This document shows positions 7,037 through 13,575 of a stretch of 18,059 nucleotides of DNA, one piece after another. The stretch comes from Clostridia bacterium (lineage in GTDB: Bacteria > Bacillota > Clostridia > Oscillospirales > QAMX01). Below the pieces are notes generated by a model. The model ran no database searches. It was not told the DNA's origin and worked only from the letters and a program-made list of their open reading frames with translations. How positions within the stretch are numbered: the first letter of the stretch is position 1; every line of letters starts with the position of its first letter. The stretch spans positions 1 to 18,059 of the forward strand of contig JAFYLV010000039.1 of NCBI GenBank assembly GCA_017556885.1, read 5' to 3'. A program made the position numbers and the translations under genes.

Positions 7037-7975
7037 TTAATAGAAGGTGGCCACCGGCTCCTCCGGGGCATCGCAGAGCAGGGCGGATTCGGCATAGAGC
7101 ACCGGACCGCGGCGCTTGTAGACGGGGCTGTTCTCCAGCTTGATGCGGGCACGGATCTTTACCCAGTCCCGGGCGCGCAGCCCTGCGGGGAAGCTTCCGC
7201 GGCAGACGAGACCGGCAAAGGTGATGTCATCGGCGCAGCAGGTCATAACATGGCGGCCGATGATGAGCTCGCTTTTGCCCTTCTGCTCCCGGGCGACGGT
7301 GACGGTGAGGGAGACGGTCTTGCCGTCGTACTTCTCCATCTCCTCCGTCATATCCCGGTACCAGATGGCGTAGTCCTTATCGGAGATCTCCACCACCGGG
7401 GCGGAAAGATCGTAGGGCAGGGGATCCTCAATATCGTCATACTGCACCTCGCCGTTGGGATATTCGTAGGCGATATCGCAGCTGCGGGAGGTGGCGCGGA
7501 CGACCTTGTGATATTCCATCAGATCCGTACCGCGGGGAACGCGATTAAAAACGGCCATGTCGCAGTCCTGCAGCTTGTCCACCACCAGGTTGCGCATGTT
7601 GGCATTGTAGGCGGCAAAGGTGGAGCCGTCAAAAAAGAGCATCTGCTGGTAGACGGCCCATTCCTCGGGCAGCGCCTCGTAGAGGCGTCCAAGGGGCCAC
7701 ATGCCGTTGCACTCGACAACGATCTTCTCCGGCTTGAAGTCGGCGGTGATTTCTTCCAGACGCGCCCGGGTCAGCTCCTCCTCGGAGGAAACGTATTCCA
7801 CCCGATAATTCTTGACGGCGAAGCGGGAGGGATCGTATTCCTCTTCGCCTTCCTCGCAGACCAGCAGCAGCGCCCGGAGGCCGTCCTCAAAACGGGCATC
7901 CTCAAAGGTCTCCTGAATGAACTTGGTTTTGCCGGATTCAAGAAATCCGGTGAAAAGATATACGGGGATCGGCAT
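7037..7975 (-). CDS. COG0523/CobW-like GTPase fused to a YcgQ (DUF1980/TIGR03943)-like domain
   Basis: The 312-residue protein opens with a COG0523-type P-loop, TGFLESGKT (Walker A 10-17; the usual form is GFLGAGKT), followed by a P-loop NTPase core to about residue 170. The CxCC metal motif typical of the family is absent. The guanine-specificity NKxD is replaced by FNRVPRG (143-149). From about 190 the chain changes to a domain with GRHVMTCCADD (240-250), the conserved Cys-Cys region of YcgQ/DUF1980 proteins, in place of CobW_C. YcgQ relatives accompany COG0523 GTPases and a permease in Firmicutes metal loci. I chose ATG 7975 because GGAG (7987-7984) lies 8 bases upstream. An in-frame GTG at 7984 would overlap the upstream stop codon but has no RBS room. 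A metal-delivery role is inferred. Confidence 0.8.
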   Translation of the reverse strand: MPIPVYLFTGFLESGKTKFIQETFEDARFEDGLRALLLVCEEGEEEYDPSRFAVKNYRVEYVSSEEELTRARLEEITADFKPEKIVVECNGMWPLGRLYEALPEEWAVYQQMLFFDGSTFAAYNANMRNLVVDKLQDCDMAVFNRVPRGTDLMEYHKVVRATSRSCDIAYEYPNGEVQYDDIEDPLPYDLSAPVVEISDKDYAIWYRDMTEEMEKYDGKTVSLTVTVAREQKGKSELIIGRHVMTCCADDITFAGLVCRGSFPAGLRARDWVKIRARIKLENSPVYKRRGPVLYAESALLCDAPEEPVATFY

Positions 7976-7980
7976 CTTTT

Positions 7981-9147
7981 TCACTCCAGTCGGAAGAGGC
8001 GGCGAAGAGCAGCCTCGCAGATTTCGGCACCGATGACGCAGATGCGTCCCGTGGGCTGGGCGGCGCCGGGACGGACGTCGGGCTCGCCGGGTACATAGTC
8101 AAAGTAGATGAAGCTTCCGTCGGCAGAAGGTACGTAACCCTTGGCGCGGAGAATGTGACCGAACTCGGCCTCGTCGCCAAGGCAGGAAAGCGCGGCAGTG
8201 ATCTCCTCCGCCGTATAGGTGCGGGCGGTCTCCGCACCGAAGGAGCGGAATACCTCGTCGGCATGATGGTGATCGTGATGGTCATGCTCGTGGTGATGCT
8301 CATGGCAGCCGCAGGTGCAAGCCTCGCCGTGTTCATGCTCATGATGGTGCTCGTGTTCGTGGTGATGCTCGTGTTCGTGGTGATGCTCATGCTCGTGGTG
8401 ATGCTCATGATGGTGCTCATGCTCATGGCAGCCGCAGGTGCATTCCTCACCGTGGTCATGGTGGTGCTCATGCTCGTGGTGATGGCCGCAGACGGGGCAG
8501 GGGGCAGCGTGCAGCATTTCCTCAAGAGCGGCCTGCAGCGTGTCGCGGCGCTCCATGGCGGCAAGAATGGTCTCGCCGGAAAGGGCGTCCCAGTCGGTGG
8601 TGATGATCTCGGCAGTGCCGTTTTTCTCCCGCAGCAGTGCTACGGCGGCGGAAAGCTTGTCCTCGTCCATGCCGGCGGTGTGGGAAAGGACGATGCAGGC
8701 GGCATGCTCTACCTGATTTGCATAGAACTCGCCGAAGTTCTTCATATGCATTTTGCATTTTTTGGCATCAGCAACGCAAACGGCGGCATTGAGGGAAAGC
8801 TCGGCCACACCGGCGGCCTCCACGGCACGCACTACGTCGGAAAGCTTGCCAACGCCGGAGGGCTCGATGATGATGCGCTCGGGGGCGAGCTCCGCCGCGA
8901 CCTTTTTGAGGGCCTCGCCAAAATCACCGACGAGGCTGCAGCAGATGCAGCCGGAGTTCATCTCGGTGATCTCCACGCCGGCCTCCTGCATAAAGCCGCC
9001 GTCAATGCCGATCTCGCCGAACTCGTTTTCAATGAGAACGACGCGCTCGCCCTTGTAGGCCTCCTGCAGGAGCTTTTTGATGAGGGTGGTCTTGCCGGCG
9101 CCGAGGAAGCCGGAAATAATATCAACTTTGATCATATGAATAAACAT
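7981..9147 (-). CDS. COG0523/CobW-family metallochaperone GTPase with long His-rich metal-binding insert
   Basis: The 388-residue protein has the canonical COG0523 signals: Walker A SGFLGAGKTT (13-20), IENEFGEIGID, the metal-binding GCICC (66-70) and IIIEPSG (92-98). The expected NKxD is LSHTAG (154-159), so guanine recognition is unusual. An insert between the GTPase core and the C-terminal CobW_C-like domain (about 305-388) starts with CPVCG (217-221). It continues with 74 residues containing 40 His and two copies of a GE[E/A]CTCGCHEH unit 41 residues apart. The family moves Zn, Co, Ni or Fe to client proteins using GTP; the metal cannot be told from sequence. ATG 9147 (MFIHMIKVD) and ATG 9135 (MIKVD) are both possible starts; AAAGG lies 3 or 15 bases away, so neither is ideal. 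It heads the minus-strand operon. Confidence 0.9.
   Translation of the reverse strand: MFIHMIKVDIISGFLGAGKTTLIKKLLQEAYKGERVVLIENEFGEIGIDGGFMQEAGVEITEMNSGCICCSLVGDFGEALKKVAAELAPERIIIEPSGVGKLSDVVRAVEAAGVAELSLNAAVCVADAKKCKMHMKNFGEFYANQVEHAACIVLSHTAGMDEDKLSAAVALLREKNGTAEIITTDWDALSGETILAAMERRDTLQAALEEMLHAAPCPVCGHHHEHEHHHDHGEECTCGCHEHEHHHEHHHEHEHHHEHEHHHEHEHHHEHEHGEACTCGCHEHHHEHDHHDHHHADEVFRSFGAETARTYTAEEITAALSCLGDEAEFGHILRAKGYVPSADGSFIYFDYVPGEPDVRPGAAQPTGRICVIGAEICEAALRRLFRLE
7984..7987 (-). promoter_or_regulatory. RBS inside the end of the upstream gene that decides the ATG start of the fusion gene
   Basis: Minus-strand GGAG (7987-7984) sits 8 bases before ATG 7975 but directly abuts the GTG at 7984. 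It favours the ATG and couples translation to the upstream His-rich GTPase. Confidence 0.55.
8250..8499 (-). repeat. In-frame His/Glu/Cys-coding repeat region
   Basis: DNA repeats built from CAT/CAC and GAG codons (minus strand) encode HEHHH units. A 20-base identical block occurs at 8300-8319 and 8423-8442, offset by 123 bases (41 codons), showing an in-frame tandem duplication of the CTCGC module. All of it stays open as part of the His-rich GTPase gene. Confidence 0.85.
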
Positions 9148-9172
9148 CTGCCTTTACTTTGTATTTGTGATT

Positions 9173-9201
9173 AGTATAACACTTTTTGTTCCGCGGCGCA
9201 A
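9173..9201 (-). promoter_or_regulatory. Promoter of the COG0523 operon
   Basis: On the minus strand TTGCGC (9201-9196), a 17-base spacer and TATACT (9178-9173), preceded by an extended -10 TGT. The leader to ATG 9147 is only about 20 bases. No clear Zur- or Fur-type palindrome was recognised. Confidence 0.6.
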
Positions 9202-9258
9202 TGAAAAAAAGAAGGACAAAATGTGCGGAGGATCTTATGTAATTCCCCCTGCCGGGTC

Positions 9259-9287
9259 TTGCTATTTTTGCCGTTTTGGAATATAAT
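9259..9287 (+). promoter_or_regulatory. Promoter of the ychF operon
   Basis: TTGCTA (9259-9264), a 17-base spacer and TATAAT (9282-9287). Transcription would start near 9294, inside an inverted repeat at 9291-9307. Confidence 0.7.
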
Positions 9288-9290
9288 AAA

Positions 9291-9307
9291 ATGTAATTTA
9301 CTTACAT
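9291..9307 (+). repeat. Inverted repeat ATGTAA-N5-TTACAT at the ychF transcription start
   Basis: Perfect 6-base arms (9291-9296 and 9302-9307) lie just downstream of the -10. An ATGTAATT half-copy recurs at 9237-9244 upstream of the -35. The position suits a repressor operator, but no regulator is identified and the region is AT-rich, so chance is possible. Confidence 0.35.
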
Positions 9308-9333
9308 AATAAAGACTGTGAGGCTACAGATCT

Positions 9334-10428
9334 ATGAAACTCGGTATCGTGGGACTTCCCAACGTCGGAAAATCCACTCTTTTCAATGCTTTGACCAATG
9401 CCGGTGCGGATGCGGCAAACTATCCCTTCTGCACCATCAGCCCCAATGTGGGCATCGTTCCCGTGCCAGATGCACGGCTTGACCGCCTTGCGGAGATGTA
9501 CAATCCCAAGAAGGTCACCCCTGCGGTGGTGGAATTTGTGGACATTGCCGGTCTTGTCCGCGGCGCGAGCCGCGGTGAGGGCCTTGGCAACCAGTTCCTT
9601 GCCAATATCCGCGAGGTGGATGCCATTCTGCATACCGTGCGCTGCTTTGAGGATGAGAATATCGTCCACGTGGACGGTTCTGTCGATCCGGTTCGCGACA
9701 TCGAGACCATCGAGACGGAGCTCATCCTCTCTGACCTTGAGATCCTCGACCGCCGTATCGACAAGGCGGCAAAGATGGCCAAGGGCGATAAGAAATACGA
9801 TGCAGAGGTCAAACTGCTTTCTGCCCTGAAGGAGCATATGAACGACGGACTTCCCGCAAAGACCTTCGAGGCGGATGACGAGGCAAAGGAGATCCTTGCC
9901 ACCGTGCCCCTGCTGTCTGGCAAGCCGGTGCTGTATGCCGCGAATATGAGCGAGTCGGATTTTGCCGGCGGCTACGTGGATAATCCCTACTTCAAGGCCG
10001 TGGAGGAGTATGCGGCCCGTACCGGCGCGCAGGTCATTCCTGTCTGCGCCGCGCTGGAGCAGGAGATCGCCGGCATGGAGCCGGAGGATAAGGCAATGTT
10101 CCTCTCCGAGCTCGGGCTTGAGCAGTCCGGTCTTGACCGCCTGGCAGAGGCATCCTATGCGCTGCTCGGTCTCATTTCCTATCTGACCGCCGGCGAGCCG
10201 GAGGTCAGAGCGTGGACCATCCGCCGCGGAACCAAGGCTCCCGGTGCTGCGGGCGTCATCCATTCCGACTTTGAACGCGGCTTCATCCGTGCGGAGATCG
10301 TGGCCTACGACGATCTCATCGCCTGCGGCTCTGTGGCGGCGGCAAAGGAGAAGGGGCTTTACCGCAGTGAAGGTAAGGAGTATGTCATGCAGGACGGCGA
10401 CGTCGTCCTCTTCCGTTTCAATGTCTGA
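9334..10428 (+). CDS. ychF: Redox-responsive/ribosome-binding ATPase YchF (Obg-like, OLA1 family)
   Basis: The 364-residue protein is a full-length YchF. It has the P-loop GLPNVGKST (7-15) at the extreme N-terminus, the G3 region VDIAGLVRGASRGEGLGN, and NMSE (204-207) in place of NKxD, the substitution that makes this family prefer ATP over GTP. A helical insertion follows the G domain, and the C-terminal TGS domain (about 280-364) ends in DGDVVLFRFNV. YchF binds ribosomes and affects stress responses. The start is ATG 9334; the RBS is weak (GAGG about 12 bases upstream). The last 8 bases overlap the start of the DUF1624 gene, so the two are likely translationally coupled. Confidence 0.96.
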   Translation: MKLGIVGLPNVGKSTLFNALTNAGADAANYPFCTISPNVGIVPVPDARLDRLAEMYNPKKVTPAVVEFVDIAGLVRGASRGEGLGNQFLANIREVDAILHTVRCFEDENIVHVDGSVDPVRDIETIETELILSDLEILDRRIDKAAKMAKGDKKYDAEVKLLSALKEHMNDGLPAKTFEADDEAKEILATVPLLSGKPVLYAANMSESDFAGGYVDNPYFKAVEEYAARTGAQVIPVCAALEQEIAGMEPEDKAMFLSELGLEQSGLDRLAEASYALLGLISYLTAGEPEVRAWTIRRGTKAPGAAGVIHSDFERGFIRAEIVAYDDLIACGSVAAAKEKGLYRSEGKEYVMQDGDVVLFRFNV

Positions 10429-11128
10429 GAAGGCAGTCGGCCGCATTGCGATCATTGACGCGCTGCGCGGCCTTGCCATCCTGCTGATGGTGGTCTACCA
10501 TCTCGGATACGATCTTGTAGCGGCAACGATCTTGCCCTACGGACTTTTGAACAATCCCGTTGTTGACGGGCTGCAGGTATTCTTTTCGCTGCTTTTTATC
10601 GTCATCAGCGGTGTTTCCTGCTCTTTTTCGAGAAACAATCTCAAACGGGGACTGGTCATCTTCGCGGCGGGCCTTGCGGTGACGCTCGGAACGTGGCTTT
10701 TCAATCCGCAGATGTACGTAAAATTCGGTATTCTGCATTTTCTCGGCAGCGCCATTCTCATCTACACCGCGGCCCGTCCGCTGCTGGCAAAGATACCGCC
10801 GAAGGTATTGCGGGTGATCTGTCCGGTGCTTTGCGCCGCCCTGTGGCCGCTTCTGCATCTTCGCTTTAACGTGCAGGGGCTCTATTTTCTCGGGATCATG
10901 CATCCGGAGTTTGCCTCTACCGATTATTTCCCCCTGATGCCGTATTTTTTTGCCTTTCTGTTTGGCACGGCTTGGGGAGATTCCATCCGTGGGGGACGGT
11001 TTCCCCGCTGGTTTTACGCATTTTCCTGCCTGCCGCTGGAAACCGTCGGCCGGCATACCATTTGGGTGTATCTTCTGCATCAGCCCGTGTGTTTAGGGGT
11101 TGTTTGGCTTCTGGGGTGCATCCTGTAA
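10421..11128 (+). CDS. DUF1624/HGSNAT-like membrane protein (putative acyltransferase)
   Basis: The 235-residue polytopic membrane protein begins with RIAIIDALRGLAILLMVVYH (8-27). This is the RG...H signature of the DUF1624 (COG3503) proteins, related to the catalytic domain of heparan-alpha-glucosaminide N-acetyltransferase. About six further hydrophobic segments follow, and it ends with HTIWVYLLHQPV, the closing helix typical of the acyltransferase-3-like fold. It may move acyl groups across the membrane onto sugars; the substrate is unknown. ATG 10421 lies inside the last codons of ychF (8-base overlap, different frame). Upstream in-frame starts lie deep in ychF and are rejected. The linkage to ychF looks operonic rather than functional. 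Confidence 0.82.
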   Translation: MSEKAVGRIAIIDALRGLAILLMVVYHLGYDLVAATILPYGLLNNPVVDGLQVFFSLLFIVISGVSCSFSRNNLKRGLVIFAAGLAVTLGTWLFNPQMYVKFGILHFLGSAILIYTAARPLLAKIPPKVLRVICPVLCAALWPLLHLRFNVQGLYFLGIMHPEFASTDYFPLMPYFFAFLFGTAWGDSIRGGRFPRWFYAFSCLPLETVGRHTIWVYLLHQPVCLGVVWLLGCIL

Positions 11129-11144
11129 GAAAGGGGAGTGCCCC

Positions 11145-11750
11145 GTGTCCTTTTCTCTGTTTCACAGTGGGCCGCATCTCGGCCTTGGAACCCACCGCAT
11201 CGAGACGGAGCGGCTCGTTCTGCGCCGCTTCCGCATGACGGATGCACAGGATATGTTCGACACCTGGACCAGCGATGCGGAGACCGCCCACTTCATGCGC
11301 TGGACCCGGCATAAGGACGTGTCCGAGACCCGCGCGACGGTGAGCTACTGGGTGCGCTCCTATCGCGTTGGCGGCTATGAGTGGGCCATTACCCTGAAGG
11401 ATGGGACGCTCATCGGCTCTATCGGGATCATGGACATTTCCGAGGGCGAGCGCTCCGGCGAGCTTGGTTACTGCATCGCACGCCCCTACTGGAACCGGGG
11501 CTACGGCACCGAAGCACTCGGCGCCGTCATCGATTACATGTTTGACCGGGTGGGCTTGAACCGTCTGGAGGCCTATCACGCGGTGGGCAACCCTGCCTCC
11601 GGCCGCATTATGGAAAAATGCGGCATGCAAAAAGAGGGCATCTGCCGGGAAAAATACCGCACGGCGGACGGACTCGCCGACTGTGCACATTATGCCATTT
11701 TGGCAAAAGATGTGCGCCCTTGGCGGACAAATCCGCGCAATAAGGCTTGA
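11145..11750 (+). CDS. GNAT family N-acetyltransferase (RimJ/RimL-like)
   Basis: The 201-residue protein has the RimJ/RimL-type GNAT pattern. It opens with THRIETERLVLRRFRMTDAQ, continues with a central LIGSIGIMDI strand, and carries the acetyl-CoA loop RPYWNRGYGTEA followed by NPASGRIMEKCGM. It would transfer acetyl from acetyl-CoA to an amine, either a protein N-terminus or a small molecule; the target is unknown. I chose GTG 11145 because AAGGGGAG (11131-11138) lies 6 bases upstream. An ATG at 11100 in the same frame overlaps the end of the membrane-protein gene and has no RBS. The gene lies 16 bases after the DUF1624 gene and completes the ychF operon. Its stop codon falls inside the -35 of the T-box promoter, with no terminator of its own. 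Confidence 0.88.
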   Translation: MSFSLFHSGPHLGLGTHRIETERLVLRRFRMTDAQDMFDTWTSDAETAHFMRWTRHKDVSETRATVSYWVRSYRVGGYEWAITLKDGTLIGSIGIMDISEGERSGELGYCIARPYWNRGYGTEALGAVIDYMFDRVGLNRLEAYHAVGNPASGRIMEKCGMQKEGICREKYRTADGLADCAHYAILAKDVRPWRTNPRNKA

Positions 11751-11775
11751 CGGAAGTACATTTTGGAGCTATAAT
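11747..11775 (+). promoter_or_regulatory. Strong promoter of the T-box/comM/thrS transcript
   Basis: TTGACG (11747-11752), a 17-base spacer and a perfect TATAAT (11770-11775). The -35 overlaps the TGA stop of the GNAT gene. Transcription should start near 11782, just before the T-box stem I. Confidence 0.85.
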
Positions 11776-11781
11776 AGAACC

Positions 11782-12018
11782 GGAAAGACAAGTAGGTCGC
11801 CCTTTTTCTCCAAAGGCGTAAGAGAGTCGCAGGTGCTGGGATTGCGGCAGGAGCAAAACGGACGGTGCCGAAACCACTTTCGGGTATGATCTGAATACAA
11901 ATGAGGGGCACGAGGGGCTTTCTTTCGTGCAATTAAGGTGGAACCGCGCTGATCGACCGGCGTCCTTAAGTTTTTCAAAGCGATGGCTTTGCAAAACGAA
12001 GGGACGCTGTTATTTTTT
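11782..12018 (+). promoter_or_regulatory. T-box tRNA-sensing leader, probably threonine-specific
   Basis: The conserved T-box core AAGGTGGAACCGCG lies at 11935-11948 and would pair with the free acceptor end of uncharged tRNA. Upstream are stem I elements: AGTA (11791-11794) and AGAGAG (11821-11826). A likely specifier loop GAAACCACTTT holds ACC at 11873-11875 (threonine) followed by a purine. Stem III is GCACGA/TCGTGC (11908-11913/11925-11930). The antiterminator pairs TTAAGG (11933-11938) with CCTTAA (11964-11969), and the latter is also part of the terminator. Uncharged tRNA-Thr would therefore permit read-through into comM and thrS. The class is certain. The specifier codon is my alignment by eye, backed by thrS downstream. 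Confidence 0.92.
11960..12018 (+). terminator. T-box-controlled intrinsic terminator
   Basis: The outer arms GCGTCC (11960-11965) and GGACGC (12002-12007) pair. The inner arms CAAAGC and GCTTTG close a GATG loop, and a T-run follows at 12013-12018. The left arm shares CCTTAA with the antiterminator, so the two folds exclude each other. Confidence 0.88.
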
Positions 12019-12041
12019 GCTTGAAAAAGGAGGGCGCGGCC

Positions 12042-13553
12042 ATGTTTTTCAAGATCCGCAGTATGGGCATCACCGGCATCAACGGCTATCCCGTGGACTG
12101 CGAATGTGATCTGTCCGGCGGCCTGCCCGCCTTTGAGATCGTGGGACTGCCCGATGCCGCGGTGAAGGAAAGCCGCGACCGGGTCCGTGCCTGCGCCAAA
12201 AACTGCGGATTCCAGTTCCCGCTGCGCCGCATCACCGTGAATCTCGCCCCGGCGGACACCCGGAAGGAAGGTCCGATCTACGATCTGCCCATCCTGCTTG
12301 CCATGCTGTGTGCATCGGAGCAGCTTCCGCCCGTTCCGCCCACCTCCGCCTTTGTGGGAGAGCTTTCGCTGGACGGACGGCTTCGTCCGGTGACGGGCGC
12401 GCTGCCCATGGCGGTCGACGCTGCGGCGGCAGGTATCGATACCCTCTACGTTCCTGCGGACAATGCCGCGGAGGCGGCCTTTGCCCGCTCCGTTCGCATC
12501 ATTCCCGTGGAAACGGTGGCCGAGCTTTGCGCCCACCTGCGGGGAGAGACGGTCATTGCTCCTGCCGAGTGCGCCGATTCGGTGCAGCCGGATGCATTTT
12601 CGGCAGATTTTGCCGACGTGCGCGGCCAGGAAAGCGTGCGCCGCGCAGTGGAGATCGCCGCGGCCGGCGGTCATAACATCCTTCTCATGGGCCCGCCGGG
12701 CAGCGGAAAGAGCATGATCGCCCGGCGCATCCCCTCCATCCTGCCGGAGCTTTCCGGGGAGGAGGCGCTGGTCTGCACCAAGATCCATTCCGTGGCGGGG
12801 CTGACTGACCGAAGCCATCCCATGATCACCGAGCGGCCCTTCCGCTCGCCGCATCACACCATCTCCGCCATTTCCCTCACGGGCGGCGGACGAACTCCCC
12901 GACCGGGAGAAATATCCCTTGCACACAACGGGGTGCTCTTTCTCGATGAGTTCCCGGAGTTTCATAAGGACGCATTGGAAGCCCTCCGCCAGCCGCTGGA
13001 GGACGGATGCGTCACCATATCGAGAGTTGCCGGCAGCATGACCTATCCCAGCTCCTTTATGCTGGTATGTGCCATGAACCCCTGCCGCTGCGGCTGGTAC
13101 GGACATCCCTCCGGCCGCTGCACCTGCTCCGCCGGATCGGTGGAGGCCTACCAGTCCCGCATTTCCGGTCCTATGCTTGACCGCATCGACCTGCACATCG
13201 ACGTGCCGGCGGTGGAATTTGACAAGCTGCACGGCGGCCCGACCCCCGAAAGCTCTGCGGATATTCGCCGCAGGGTCAATGCAGCCCGGGCACGGCAGCG
13301 TGCGCGCCTGGGGGAAAGCGGCTGCAATGCCCGCATGACCACGGCGGAGATTCGCCGTGACTGCGTGCTGGATGCCGAAAGCTCTGCGATGCTTTCCGCC
13401 GCCTTTGATGCCCTCGGCATGACCGCGAGATCCTATGACCGGGTGCTGCGGGTGGCGCGAACGGTGGCCGACCTTGAGGGAAGCGACCGGGTGGAGACCC
13501 CGCACCTTGCGGAGGCGCTGGCCTTCCGCACTATGGACAGAAACCGAAAGTAA
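12042..13553 (+). CDS. comM: ComM/YifB family Mg-chelatase-like AAA+ ATPase
   Basis: The 503-residue protein has the YifB/ComM layout. An N-terminal LonC-protease-like S5 fold domain comes first (about 1-170; FEIVGLPDAAVKESRDRV and NLAPADTRKEGPIYDLPI). The AAA+ core has Walker A GPPGSGKS (217-224) and Walker B VLFLDEFPEF (298-307). A Cys-rich segment with NPCRCGWYGHPSGRCTC (about 347-363) and a C-terminal Mg_chelatase_C helical domain follow. In naturally competent bacteria ComM is a branch-migration helicase for integrating foreign DNA; in Clostridia the role is less clear. ATG 12042 follows AAGGAGG at 8 bases. An in-frame ATG at 12021 overlaps the terminator and is rejected. It sits between the T-box and thrS, so it should share threonyl-tRNA control. 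Confidence 0.92.
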   Translation: MFFKIRSMGITGINGYPVDCECDLSGGLPAFEIVGLPDAAVKESRDRVRACAKNCGFQFPLRRITVNLAPADTRKEGPIYDLPILLAMLCASEQLPPVPPTSAFVGELSLDGRLRPVTGALPMAVDAAAAGIDTLYVPADNAAEAAFARSVRIIPVETVAELCAHLRGETVIAPAECADSVQPDAFSADFADVRGQESVRRAVEIAAAGGHNILLMGPPGSGKSMIARRIPSILPELSGEEALVCTKIHSVAGLTDRSHPMITERPFRSPHHTISAISLTGGGRTPRPGEISLAHNGVLFLDEFPEFHKDALEALRQPLEDGCVTISRVAGSMTYPSSFMLVCAMNPCRCGWYGHPSGRCTCSAGSVEAYQSRISGPMLDRIDLHIDVPAVEFDKLHGGPTPESSADIRRRVNAARARQRARLGESGCNARMTTAEIRRDCVLDAESSAMLSAAFDALGMTARSYDRVLRVARTVADLEGSDRVETPHLAEALAFRTMDRNRK

Positions 13554-13575
13554 TACACAGTAAGGAGATAATATT

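Noticed and set aside
8250..8499. Short direct repeats considered as a CRISPR or regulatory repeat array
   Set aside because: There are no regular spacers, and the repeats are multiples of three inside an intact gene encoding His/Glu runs.
7981..9147. HypB or UreG nickel GTPase as identity of the His-rich protein
   Set aside because: The GCICC motif and the C-terminal CobW_C-like domain fit COG0523, and no hydrogenase or urease genes lie nearby.
8155..9174. Plus-strand frame with a striking repetitive hydrophobic stretch (Met/Val/Leu repeats)
   Set aside because: The apparent membrane repeat is the complement of the CAT/CAC/GAG codons of the His-rich insert. The minus-strand frame has Walker A and GCICC motifs.
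9160..9185. GTG...CAC symmetry near the COG0523 promoter considered as a Zur or other metal-regulator box
   Set aside because: Only the outer three bases are symmetric; the core does not match a known metalloregulator palindrome.
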